DNA of 64,000 nucleotides from Aggregatibacter segnis (lineage in GTDB: Bacteria > Pseudomonadota > Gammaproteobacteria > Enterobacterales > Pasteurellaceae). Where the stretch lies: the NCBI RefSeq assembly GCF_003130075.1, contig NZ_NRCW01000004.1, forward strand, positions 186,001-250,000, written 5' to 3'. The notes beneath the pieces are model-generated. The model did no database searches. It was given only the letters and a program-made list of their open reading frames with translations, and had not been told where the DNA came from. The translations under genes and the position numbers were made by a program. This document shows, in pieces, positions 47,115 through 54,208 of this stretch (its first letter is position 1; every line of letters starts with the position of its first letter).

Positions 47115-48278
47115 TTACTGTTGTTTGAGTAGCGTTTCGTAGCGTTCGTCCGTTAAGGTTTTCAGAAAGGCTTCAAGGTCATCCAGTTGTTCGTCGCTTA
47201 ACTGTGGCGCTTTGAGTTCTTCAAGATTCATCGTTGCGGCGTATTCCGGTGCTTCCCAAGGTTGCTGAGTTTCAGGATTCAGTTTACGCGCAGGGTTGTT
47301 GAAATGATCGAAATATTCCAACACGGTGCGTAAATGTTTAAACACGCCGTTGTGCATATAAGGTGCGGTGACGGCAATGTTGCGTAGGGTTGGCACTTTG
47401 AATTTGCTCTTTTGGCGTTGATCGCCTTTGACCATTGGGTTATCCAACAAACCGTTATCGATAAAATCCTCGCCGAGCTGATTATGCGCGATTAAACGCC
47501 GATTTTTAGGCACGCCCATGTTGTAGTAGCGATAGTTGGTGAAGGTTTCCTCTTTGTGTTCGGCATGTTGCGCTTGATGGCAGTTGCTACAGTTGGTTTT
47601 GGTGTTATCAAAAAATAATTGTTTACCACGTTCTTCTTGGGCGGTCATCGCATATTTGCCTTGTAGCGATTTATCGTATTTAGCATCAAAAGGATGCAAT
47701 AAACGTTTTTCTTGTTGGAATACGGCAAGGGCATCTTCCATAGCCGAATAAACGCTGTCTGCACTGTCCCAGGTTGCTTTGCCATAATGTCGGGTAAAAA
47801 GCGTGAAATACATCGGTGTGTTGACGATCCGTTTAGCAACGGAAAGTTTGTCCGGCATGCCCATTTCCACAGGATTGATTGGCGGCCCACCGGCTTGTTC
47901 TGCTAAGTTTTTAGCACGCCCATCCCAGAATTGACCACCCACATAATCCTGAATTTTTTCATCGTAATGAAATTCCGGTGCATAGCTTGCATAAAGCATG
48001 GTTGGCGCATTCCGCGTGCCGAACCGCGTCGGATCATCACCTTGAGAGACCATTTTGTCTGCGCTGTTTTCTCGTAAATCAACAAAGGCGGTATCCGGGC
48101 TGTGGCAACTGGAACAGTTTTGGTTGCCATGTAGAGAGAGGTTGTTATCAAAAAATAAAATTTGCCCCAATAACGCCTTATCAATCCCGCCCTTCGGCAT
48201 TTCACGGGCTTCTTTTTCTAGCGCTAAGGCAGACATCGGCAGCCATGCGACAAGTAGCATTGTAAATAAACGGTTCAT
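47115..48278 (-). CDS. Di-haem cytochrome c peroxidase family protein
   Basis: From the ATG at 48278, preceded by CCAGGAC, the product is 387 residues with a signal peptide (MNRLFTMLLVAWLPMSALA). Two haem c attachment motifs are present, CSSCH and CSNCH. The family segments PVEMGMP, VPTLRNIAVTAPYMHNG and the ALAVFQQ helix identify a bacterial cytochrome c peroxidase/MauG-type protein. It would reduce hydrogen peroxide in the periplasm. It is divergent from ytfE; an FNR-like sequence lies between them. An upstream in-frame start is less likely. Confidence 0.9.
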   Translation of the reverse strand: MNRLFTMLLVAWLPMSALALEKEAREMPKGGIDKALLGQILFFDNNLSLHGNQNCSSCHSPDTAFVDLRENSADKMVSQGDDPTRFGTRNAPTMLYASYAPEFHYDEKIQDYVGGQFWDGRAKNLAEQAGGPPINPVEMGMPDKLSVAKRIVNTPMYFTLFTRHYGKATWDSADSVYSAMEDALAVFQQEKRLLHPFDAKYDKSLQGKYAMTAQEERGKQLFFDNTKTNCSNCHQAQHAEHKEETFTNYRYYNMGVPKNRRLIAHNQLGEDFIDNGLLDNPMVKGDQRQKSKFKVPTLRNIAVTAPYMHNGVFKHLRTVLEYFDHFNNPARKLNPETQQPWEAPEYAATMNLEELKAPQLSDEQLDDLEAFLKTLTDERYETLLKQQ

Positions 48279-48360
48279 GGTTTGTCCTGGTAATAAAATG
48301 ATGTTCTTTAGCATACCGTTTTTTCCCTTTTTTCTGTCTTACTCTTTTAAGGTATGACTT

Positions 48361-48374
48361 TTGACCTGAATCAT
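48361..48374. promoter_or_regulatory. FNR-like half palindrome and DnaA box between peroxidase gene and ytfE
   Basis: TTGAC-CTGA-ATCAT at 48361-48374 matches the FNR consensus TTGAT-N4-ATCAA at eight of ten positions and lies between divergent genes for a periplasmic peroxidase and YtfE. An exact DnaA box TTATCCACA (48447-48455) lies nearer the ytfE start. Both are weak single-site calls. Confidence 0.35.
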
Positions 48375-48472
48375 ACAAAATCACTTTTTTTGAAAAAGTG
48401 CTTTATCTTCCTGTAAAATAGTTTACCATTTTACTCGGTTTTTTGTTATCCACAGTTATGGGGGAAATTATC

Positions 48473-49150
48473 ATGTCTTTTGCCGATAAAAAATTAAGTG
48501 AAATTGCGATTTCAATTCCAGGATCAACCGCACTTTTACGTGAATATGATTTAGATTTTTGTTGTGGTGGCGCCGATACATTAGGTGCAGCTGTTGCAGA
48601 GAAAAATTTAAATTTAGCGGAAATTGAAGCTCGTTTAACAGAATTGCAAAATAGTAAAAAACAGGACGATGAGCAACGTTGGTTGACAGCACCTTACGCA
48701 GACATCATCGAGCACATTATTCATCGTTATCATGAACGTCACAAACAACAGCTTTCTGAACTTTTTGTCTTGGCTGAGCGCGTAGAATCCGTTCACGGCG
48801 ATCGTGATGATTGTCCAATTGGCATTGCTGCTGAAATTCAACATATTTATGCTGATTTAACCAGTCATATGATGAAAGAAGAGCAAATTTTGTTCCCGAT
48901 GATCAACATGGGAAATTATGCGATGGCAAGAATGCCGATTCAAGTCATGGAACATGAACATGCTGAACACGGTGAGCATTTGGATGTATTGAAAGCGTTG
49001 ACCAATAACTTAACACCGCCGGCAGATGCGTGTAATACTTGGCGCGCACTTTATAGTGGAATTCAAGAATTTATGGATGATTTAATGATGCACATTCATA
49101 CGGAAAATAATATTCTGTTTCCACGCGTGATTGAGGAAGGCAGCAGATAA
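48473..49150 (+). CDS. ytfE: YtfE/ScdA (RIC), di-iron cluster repair protein
   Basis: From the ATG at 48473 the product is 225 residues. It has the N-terminal ScdA domain with the FCCGG Cys motif (DFCCGGADTLG) and a C-terminal haemerythrin-like four-helix bundle with His/Glu ligands (HHxxxH-type segments IHRYHERH, SHMMKEEQ, EHEHAEHGEH, HIHTENN). RIC proteins repair Fe-S clusters damaged by nitric oxide or peroxide. The GGGGGAAA upstream serves as the ribosome-binding site. It is divergent from the peroxidase gene. Confidence 0.93.
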   Translation: MSFADKKLSEIAISIPGSTALLREYDLDFCCGGADTLGAAVAEKNLNLAEIEARLTELQNSKKQDDEQRWLTAPYADIIEHIIHRYHERHKQQLSELFVLAERVESVHGDRDDCPIGIAAEIQHIYADLTSHMMKEEQILFPMINMGNYAMARMPIQVMEHEHAEHGEHLDVLKALTNNLTPPADACNTWRALYSGIQEFMDDLMMHIHTENNILFPRVIEEGSR

Positions 49151-49181
49151 ATCCTGTTTTAACAATTTGAAGTGTATAAAG

Positions 49182-49217
49182 AAAGCCATTAAATGCGATG
49201 TTTAATGGCTTTTTATT
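49182..49217 (+). terminator. Intrinsic terminator after ytfE
   Basis: A 12-bp stem AAAGCCATTAAA/TTTAATGGCTTT with a seven-base loop is followed by TTATTTG. It separates ytfE from the converging DsrE-family gene. Confidence 0.85.
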
Positions 49218-49235
49218 TGTAACGATATAAAAAGA

Positions 49236-49607
49236 TTAATTCAGTTGAAGTTGTCTTTGTGAAGCAAATAAGGATTCTGTAATAAAGCTGGCAGTCACAA
49301 TTTCTGCTTCAGGATAAAGGCTTTCTTCGGATACGCCGTTATGTTGCATACAGGAAGAACACACGGCAATTCTACCACCTTTTGCAATAAAGGTATCAAT
49401 GAGTTCACGAACCGGTTTGAATGGTGCGCCAATATCGATTTTATCGCCGTAACCTTTAGCGCCGAGATGAACGGCATCGGAAAGCAATAAAATGACAGTG
49501 TCTTTGCCTTTTTCTAGGGCGTTTATTCCGATAGTAAAAGCAATAGTAACATTATTTGAATCGCGCTCATGGGCAGTTAATGTAATTAATAAATCAATGT
49601 TTTTCAT
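49236..49607 (-). CDS. DsrE/DsrF-family small cytoplasmic protein
   Basis: The 123-residue protein belongs to the DsrE-like fold group that includes YchN and TusD. Visible features are the N-terminal nucleotide-fold-like segment and the cysteine pair in VCSSCMQHNGV, which may carry sulfur or undergo oxidation. It is not part of the tus cluster and its partner is unknown. A perfect CRP consensus lies 87 bases upstream, which suggests control by cAMP. The flanking genes ytfE and ettA do not indicate its role. Confidence 0.75.
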   Translation of the reverse strand: MKNIDLLITLTAHERDSNNVTIAFTIGINALEKGKDTVILLLSDAVHLGAKGYGDKIDIGAPFKPVRELIDTFIAKGGRIAVCSSCMQHNGVSEESLYPEAEIVTASFITESLFASQRQLQLN

Positions 49608-49693
49608 GATGTTTCCTCTCCGTTTGGGGTTATTAAATAAAATAATTTATATATTTATATTTTTTGATTTTAAAGGGTTTTATTTCATTTGGC

Positions 49694-49709
49694 TGTGATT
49701 AAAATCACA
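49694..49709 (-). promoter_or_regulatory. CRP-binding site upstream of the DsrE-family gene
   Basis: TGTGA-TTAAAA-TCACA matches the CRP consensus at all ten defined positions. The core TGAT-N4-ATCA also resembles an FNR site, so either regulator is possible. It lies 87-102 bases before the start of the DsrE-like gene. Confidence 0.7.
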
Positions 49710-49763
49710 AAATGAGAAATAAGTGAAATGTGGTTGTAAATATGCTGAGGGAATATAAAAAAT

Positions 49764-49791
49764 AACCCCAGATTCAATGAAGTCTGGGGTT
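49764..49791 (-). terminator. Intrinsic terminator after ettA
   Basis: A 9-bp stem AACCCCAGA/TCTGGGGTT with a ten-base loop is followed on the minus strand by TATTTTTTATA. It lies 20 bases after the ettA stop. Confidence 0.8.
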
Positions 49792-49811
49792 TATGTTTAA
49801 ACGATAACTGC

Positions 49812-51482
49812 TTATTTCGCAATACGTTTATATTTCATGCGATGTGGTTGAAGGGCTTCAGCACCGAAGGTTTTCTTCTTCCATTCTTCATAATCGGAGA
49901 AGTTGCCTTCATAGAACGTCACCTTACCTTCATCGCCGTAGTCTAAAATATGAGTGGCGATACGGTCCAAGAACCAGCGGTCATGGGAGATAACCATGGC
50001 GCAGCCCGGGAACTCTAGAATCGCATTTTCCAACGCACGCAGCGTTTCCACATCAAGGTCGTTTGTCGGTTCGTCCAGTAACAACACGTTACCACCGGCT
50101 TGCAATAATTTCGCTAAGTGCAAACGGCCGCGTTCACCACCGGAAAGTTCGCCCACGCGTTTTTGCTGATCCACGCCTTTGAAGTTGAAGCGTCCTACAT
50201 AAGCACGGCTTGGAATTTCAAAGTTACCGATTGTTAAAATATCTTGTCCGTTAGAAACTTCTTCCCACACGGTTTTCTTGTCGTCCATCGCATCGCGGAA
50301 TTGATCTACGGAAGCTAACACGACGGTTTCACCTAAAGTGATGGAACCGGAATCCGGTTGTTCTTTGCCGGAAAGCATACGGAACAAGGTCGATTTACCC
50401 GCACCGTTTGCCCCGATAATCCCAACGATAGCGCCTTTCGGAATGCTGAAAGACAAATCATCGATTAAAGTGCGGTCGCCGTAAGATTTACTTAAATGTT
50501 GCACTTCAATCACTTTATCGCCTAAGCGTGGACCAGGTGGAATAAAGAGTTCGTTGGTTTCGTTACGTTTTTGATATTCGCCGGAATTAAGCTCATCAAA
50601 ACGCGCCATACGTGCTTTGCTTTTCGCTTGGCGACCTTTTGGATTTTGGCGTACCCATTCCAATTCTTTCTCAATGGATTTTTGGCGGGCAGATTCTTGC
50701 GCTTGTTCTTGCGCCAAGCGTTTTTCTTTTTGTTCCAACCAAGAAGAATAGTTACCTTCCCAAGGAATACCTTCACCACGGTCAAGCTCTAAGATCCAGC
50801 CGGCGACGTTATCTAAGAAGTAGCGGTCGTGGGTGATTGCCACCACGGTGCCTTCGTAGTCGTGTAAGAAGCGCTCTAACCACGCTACGGATTCTGCATC
50901 CAAGTGGTTGGTCGGTTCGTCCAACAACAACATATCCGGTTTTTCGAGCAATAAACGGCAAAGTGCCACGCGGCGACGTTCGCCCCCAGATAAATGCTCG
51001 ATTTTGGCATCCCAGTCCGGCAAACGTAACGCATCAGCGGCGCGTTCTAATTGGTTATCTAAATTATGCCCGTCATGCGCTTGAATGATAGCTTCCAACT
51101 CCGCTTGCTCAGCGGCAAGTTTGTCGAAATCAGCGTCAGGATCGGCATATAACGCATAAACTTCATCTAAACGCGTTAACGCACGTTTAACGTCACCCAC
51201 GGCTTCTTCAATTGCTTCACGCACCGTTTGTTGGGGTTCAAGTTTTGGTTCTTGCGGAAGATAACCAATTTTAATGCCGGGTTGCGGGCGAGCTTCCCCT
51301 TCGATTTCTTTATCAATGCCCGCCATAATGCGAAGCAACGTGGATTTACCTGCGCCGTTTAAACCGAGCACACCAATTTTGGCGCCCGGGAAAAAGCTTA
51401 GGGAAATATCTTTTAGAATATGACGTTTCGGCGGAACCACTTTGCCTACTCGGTGCATCGTGTAAACGAATTGTGTTGACAT
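49812..51482 (-). CDS. ettA: EttA, energy-dependent translational throttle ABC-F protein
   Basis: The 556-residue protein has two ABC ATPase domains without membrane segments. The Walker A motifs are GLNGAGKST and GANGAGKST, and the signatures are LSGGERRRVAL and LSGGERGRLHL. The ABC_tran_2 linker (the 'P-site tRNA interaction motif' region, about residues 240-325) is rich in charged residues (KEKRLAQEQAQESARQK). EttA binds the ribosomal E site and restrains the first peptide bond when ATP is low. An uptake signal falls near 50470. Confidence 0.95.
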   Translation of the reverse strand: MSTQFVYTMHRVGKVVPPKRHILKDISLSFFPGAKIGVLGLNGAGKSTLLRIMAGIDKEIEGEARPQPGIKIGYLPQEPKLEPQQTVREAIEEAVGDVKRALTRLDEVYALYADPDADFDKLAAEQAELEAIIQAHDGHNLDNQLERAADALRLPDWDAKIEHLSGGERRRVALCRLLLEKPDMLLLDEPTNHLDAESVAWLERFLHDYEGTVVAITHDRYFLDNVAGWILELDRGEGIPWEGNYSSWLEQKEKRLAQEQAQESARQKSIEKELEWVRQNPKGRQAKSKARMARFDELNSGEYQKRNETNELFIPPGPRLGDKVIEVQHLSKSYGDRTLIDDLSFSIPKGAIVGIIGANGAGKSTLFRMLSGKEQPDSGSITLGETVVLASVDQFRDAMDDKKTVWEEVSNGQDILTIGNFEIPSRAYVGRFNFKGVDQQKRVGELSGGERGRLHLAKLLQAGGNVLLLDEPTNDLDVETLRALENAILEFPGCAMVISHDRWFLDRIATHILDYGDEGKVTFYEGNFSDYEEWKKKTFGAEALQPHRMKYKRIAK

Positions 51483-51651
51483 AATTTTTCTCTGGTTAAG
51501 GGAAAAGTGCGGTCATTTTTGTCGATGTTTTTACATGAGGAATGACCCTAAAGAAACAATAAAGCATAAAAAATCATTGCCATGATTCAGGCGGCTCATT
51601 CTACTTGATGTTTGCCGTTGTGCCAATTTATCGCAGTAAAATTTTAGGCAT

Positions 51652-51675
51652 AAAAAAACCTCTCCGAAGAGAGGT
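51652..51675 (-). terminator. Strong intrinsic terminator with UUCG tetraloop
   Basis: On the minus strand a 7-bp stem ACCTCTC/GAGAGGT is capped by a stable TTCG loop and followed by TTTTTTTA. It is oriented to stop minus-strand transcription arriving from about 51.7-51.9 kb, a region with no annotated minus-strand gene. Confidence 0.8.
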
Positions 51676-51720
51676 AGGAAAGTAGTTTAGCTATTTATGA
51701 TTATTTTATTTAGGAACTTT

Positions 51721-51837
51721 ATGAATATCAAGCAATCACTTGATGGTGTTGAATGTTATCGATTTTTCAGTGAGAAGCAAAATGCAAAATTAAGTTTGTT
51801 TGATATAAATCAGAAAAAACGAGTGATTTTTTCATGA
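51721..51837 (+). CDS. Possible small protein of 38 residues (unidentified)
   Basis: An open frame MNIKQSLDGVECYRFFSEKQ... ends at TGA after 38 codons. AGGA lies five bases before the ATG. I recognise no family and there is no membrane segment. The A/T-rich setting could produce such a frame by chance. Confidence 0.25.
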   Translation: MNIKQSLDGVECYRFFSEKQNAKLSLFDINQKKRVIFS

Positions 51838-51918
51838 TGGATGCTTTTTTGAGCGCACTGTGGTGCATTTTTATTTATGCTAAAATAATGAAGTCAAATT
51901 TATCGGGAAGGTGATCCA

Positions 51919-52551
51919 GTGAAAAAAATAAGCTTATTTTTTATAACCTTAATTTGTGCCCAAACGCTTTTTGCGCATCCTCATGCGTTTATTGACATGA
52001 AAACGAAGGTGTTGGTGGACAAACAACAATTAGTCGGGTTTTCGATGCAATGGATTTTAGATGAACCCAGTTCGGCTGCCGTGTTATATGATGTAAAACA
52101 AGCAAAAGGCGACAAGAAAGCATTGCAGAAATTGATTGATGAGGTTATCGGCAATGTGGTCAATGAGCATTACTTTAGCTATTTATTTGATAAGCAAGGC
52201 AATAAAGTAAAATACAGCGCGAAACCTCAAAATTACGGGATGAAGAGCAGTGGAGCGCAGGTGTTGTATTATTTTGATTTTATGTTGTCAAAACCGCAGC
52301 TTTTGCAGGATAACGAATTTACATTAAGTACTTACGATCCGACTTATTATGTTTCTATGTATTACGATCAGCCTTTTCATTCGGCTGTCGATTTTTCTCA
52401 ATTACCGGAAAATTGTCGTGGCGAAGTGCTGGAGCCTGATGTTAATGAAAAGCTCAAAGCCTATGCTTCCTCGTTAGATCAGTCTCAACGCAACGAAGAT
52501 GACACCCTTGGCGCGCAGTTTGCACAAAAAGTGCGGTTAATTTGCAAATAG
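51919..52551 (+). CDS. zevA: ZevA-like periplasmic protein (DUF1007)
   Basis: The 210-residue protein has a signal peptide (MKKISLFFITLICAQTLFA) followed by the metal-ligand-rich start HPHAFIDMKTK of the DUF1007 family. In Haemophilus influenzae ZevA and ZevB together take part in zinc acquisition and virulence. The C-terminal codons (QKVRLICK) are written over an uptake signal (52528-52536). It starts zevAB, with zevB 14 bases downstream. Confidence 0.9.
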   Translation: MKKISLFFITLICAQTLFAHPHAFIDMKTKVLVDKQQLVGFSMQWILDEPSSAAVLYDVKQAKGDKKALQKLIDEVIGNVVNEHYFSYLFDKQGNKVKYSAKPQNYGMKSSGAQVLYYFDFMLSKPQLLQDNEFTLSTYDPTYYVSMYYDQPFHSAVDFSQLPENCRGEVLEPDVNEKLKAYASSLDQSQRNEDDTLGAQFAQKVRLICK

Positions 52552-52565
52552 TTTTTAAGAAATTC

Positions 52566-53600
52566 ATGAAATCTCGTTTATTTTCTTTCCTTTTATTCGG
52601 CATATTGGTGCTTGCCTGCGTTTATCTGTTCCCATGGTTATTTTCCCATGTTGTACTCTGGCAACGGGAATTTAATCAGCTCATCTCTGCTTATTTACAT
52701 GCCATTAAACAACAGCCCGTTTATGCCGGCAGCCTGCTCATTTTAGTGAGTTTCTTATATGGTGTGTTTCACGCTTTGGGGCCTGGGCACGGCAAGTTTA
52801 TTATTGCCGGCTATTTAGCGACTCACCAGACGAAGCTTGCACGTAGTATGCAAATCACTTTCTTCTCTTCTTTAGCGCAAGGATTAGTTGCCATTGTGGC
52901 GGTGTCTGTTGTGGTGCTGATTTTGCAGCTTTCCTCCGCTTACTTCAATTTAAGCCAATTATGGTTGGAACGAACCGCTTATGTTCTGGTGATTTTGCTT
53001 GGGCTAAGTTGGTGTTGGAAAAGTGGGAAAAGATTGTATAAACAACATCGACAGACGAAGCAAAAGCCACAAATTCGCCGAATTGAACACCGTATCGCAA
53101 ATGAGATACGGTTTGACGTGGCGATCGCCCCAAAAAGTGCGGTAGGAATTTCAACTGTTTTTCCAGAAACACATACGGAACACTACGCCAACTGTGGTTG
53201 TGGTCACCAACATATTCCGGATCCCGATGCTTTGAATCAAAACGTAAATATAAAGGAAAGCGTATTGATTATTTTGAGTATCGGCATGCGACCTTGCTCT
53301 GGTGCGATTTTTGTTTTGTTCCTTGCCTATATGCTGGATTTATTTGCTTGGGGGATGGCGGCAACATTAGCGATGTCTCTTGGCACGGGAATCACGTTAT
53401 CGGCGTTTGCGTTATTGGTGCGCTATGCTCGCTCAACAGCGATTAAAATCGGGCAATGGTATCGCCGACCTTTTGCAGACATAGATATAGAGGCCGTGTC
53501 GAAATGTTTTGCCGGTATCATATTGATTTTCTTTGCGTTAGCGTTGATTTATGGAACGACCTTGCCGGTAAGCGGAGGCGCGACATTATTTGCGAGATAA
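52566..53600 (+). CDS. zevB: ZevB-like NicO/RcnA-family membrane transporter
   Basis: From the ATG at 52566 the product is 344 residues with about six membrane segments. It has the NicO-family signatures HALGPGHGKF and GMRPCSGAIFV. A central hydrophilic loop carries His and Cys residues (THTEHYANCGCGHQH) that can bind metal. Family members move Ni or Co; the Haemophilus ZevB homologue is linked to zinc. The TTG at 52542 in the same frame overlaps zevA and is less likely. An uptake signal lies near 53135. Confidence 0.9.
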   Translation: MKSRLFSFLLFGILVLACVYLFPWLFSHVVLWQREFNQLISAYLHAIKQQPVYAGSLLILVSFLYGVFHALGPGHGKFIIAGYLATHQTKLARSMQITFFSSLAQGLVAIVAVSVVVLILQLSSAYFNLSQLWLERTAYVLVILLGLSWCWKSGKRLYKQHRQTKQKPQIRRIEHRIANEIRFDVAIAPKSAVGISTVFPETHTEHYANCGCGHQHIPDPDALNQNVNIKESVLIILSIGMRPCSGAIFVLFLAYMLDLFAWGMAATLAMSLGTGITLSAFALLVRYARSTAIKIGQWYRRPFADIDIEAVSKCFAGIILIFFALALIYGTTLPVSGGATLFAR

Positions 53601-53730
53601 AAAGAGGCTAGAGTAAAAAGGATTCAGCAGAAAAAATAAAAGCCCATAAGGAGGCTACGGGCTCAAACTCTTTTGGTATGCTTTAGCTTTTATAAAAGGA
53701 GACAAATAAAAACTATCCAAAAGAAAAAAT

Positions 53731-53806
53731 TGGCTCCTCCTGCTGGACTCGAACCAGCGACATATGGATTAACAGTCCACCGTTCTACCGACTGAACTAA
53801 GGAGGA
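53731..53806 (-). tRNA. tRNA-Asn (anticodon GTT)
   Basis: The 76-base minus-strand sequence TCCTCCTTAG...GGAGGAGCCA folds as a cloverleaf. The acceptor stem TCCTCCT/AGGAGGA is perfect, the anticodon loop reads CTGTTAA with anticodon GTT, and the T-loop reads GGTTCGAGTCC. The CCA end is encoded and the discriminator base is G, as usual for Asn. The gene is isolated between zevB and uvrB. Confidence 0.97.
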
Positions 53807-53908
53807 ATAAATTTGGTATCAAAAGATAGGCCGCGTATCTTACTTATCCCTCTATAGGTTGTCAACACTTAACATAAAAAATATTTTCCTGTTTTTAGTG
53901 TGATATTT

Positions 53909-53931
53909 CTATCCACAAACTCTGTGGATAA
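53909..53931. promoter_or_regulatory. Inverted pair of DnaA boxes upstream of tRNA-Asn and uvrB
   Basis: CTATCCACA (53909-53917, eight of nine) and TGTGGATAA (53923-53931, a perfect box on the opposite strand) face each other across five bases. The 8-bp arms TATCCACA/TGTGGATA are exact complements. They lie in a very A/T-rich stretch (53860-54110). Confidence 0.5.
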
Positions 53932-54208
53932 GTTTGTGAGTTATTATTTTAAAAAGCATCCCATTCCCGATAAAATCAGGCTTTATTGAAATTCGATATA
54001 AAATTGATTGTAAAATGACATTTATTTATTTTTCAACTAGTTAATAAAAATCTAGAGAATTTTTTAAAATTTTTTTATAAATTTGTGAGGGAACACACTT
54101 GACAATCCTAACTCTGTGTAAAACTTCATTTTTTATCACTCAATCTGGAGTAGTAAATATGCTAAAATGCACAGCATTTAGAAAATACCGTAAAAAATGA
54201 CCGCACTT
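53932..54208. other. A/T-rich leader between tRNA-Asn and uvrB
   Basis: Beyond the DnaA boxes this stretch holds no reading frame or RNA gene that I recognise. TTGACA at 54110 and TATGCT/TAAAAT near 54160 are candidate promoter elements for uvrB. I find no clear LexA box. Confidence 0.5.

Larger units (their letters stand above)
51483..51918. other. Intergenic region between ettA and zevA
   Basis: This 436-base stretch holds an uptake signal (51504-51512), a strong hairpin at 51652-51675 and a short reading frame at 51721-51837 with a plausible ribosome-binding site. Promoters for ettA (minus) and zevA (plus, with the T/A-rich TAAAATAATG near 51882) also lie here. Confidence 0.6.

Noticed and set aside
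53860-54120. Chromosomal replication origin
   Set aside because: Only two DnaA boxes are present, with none of the usual origin neighbours (gidA/mnmG, dnaA, rnpA) in the window.
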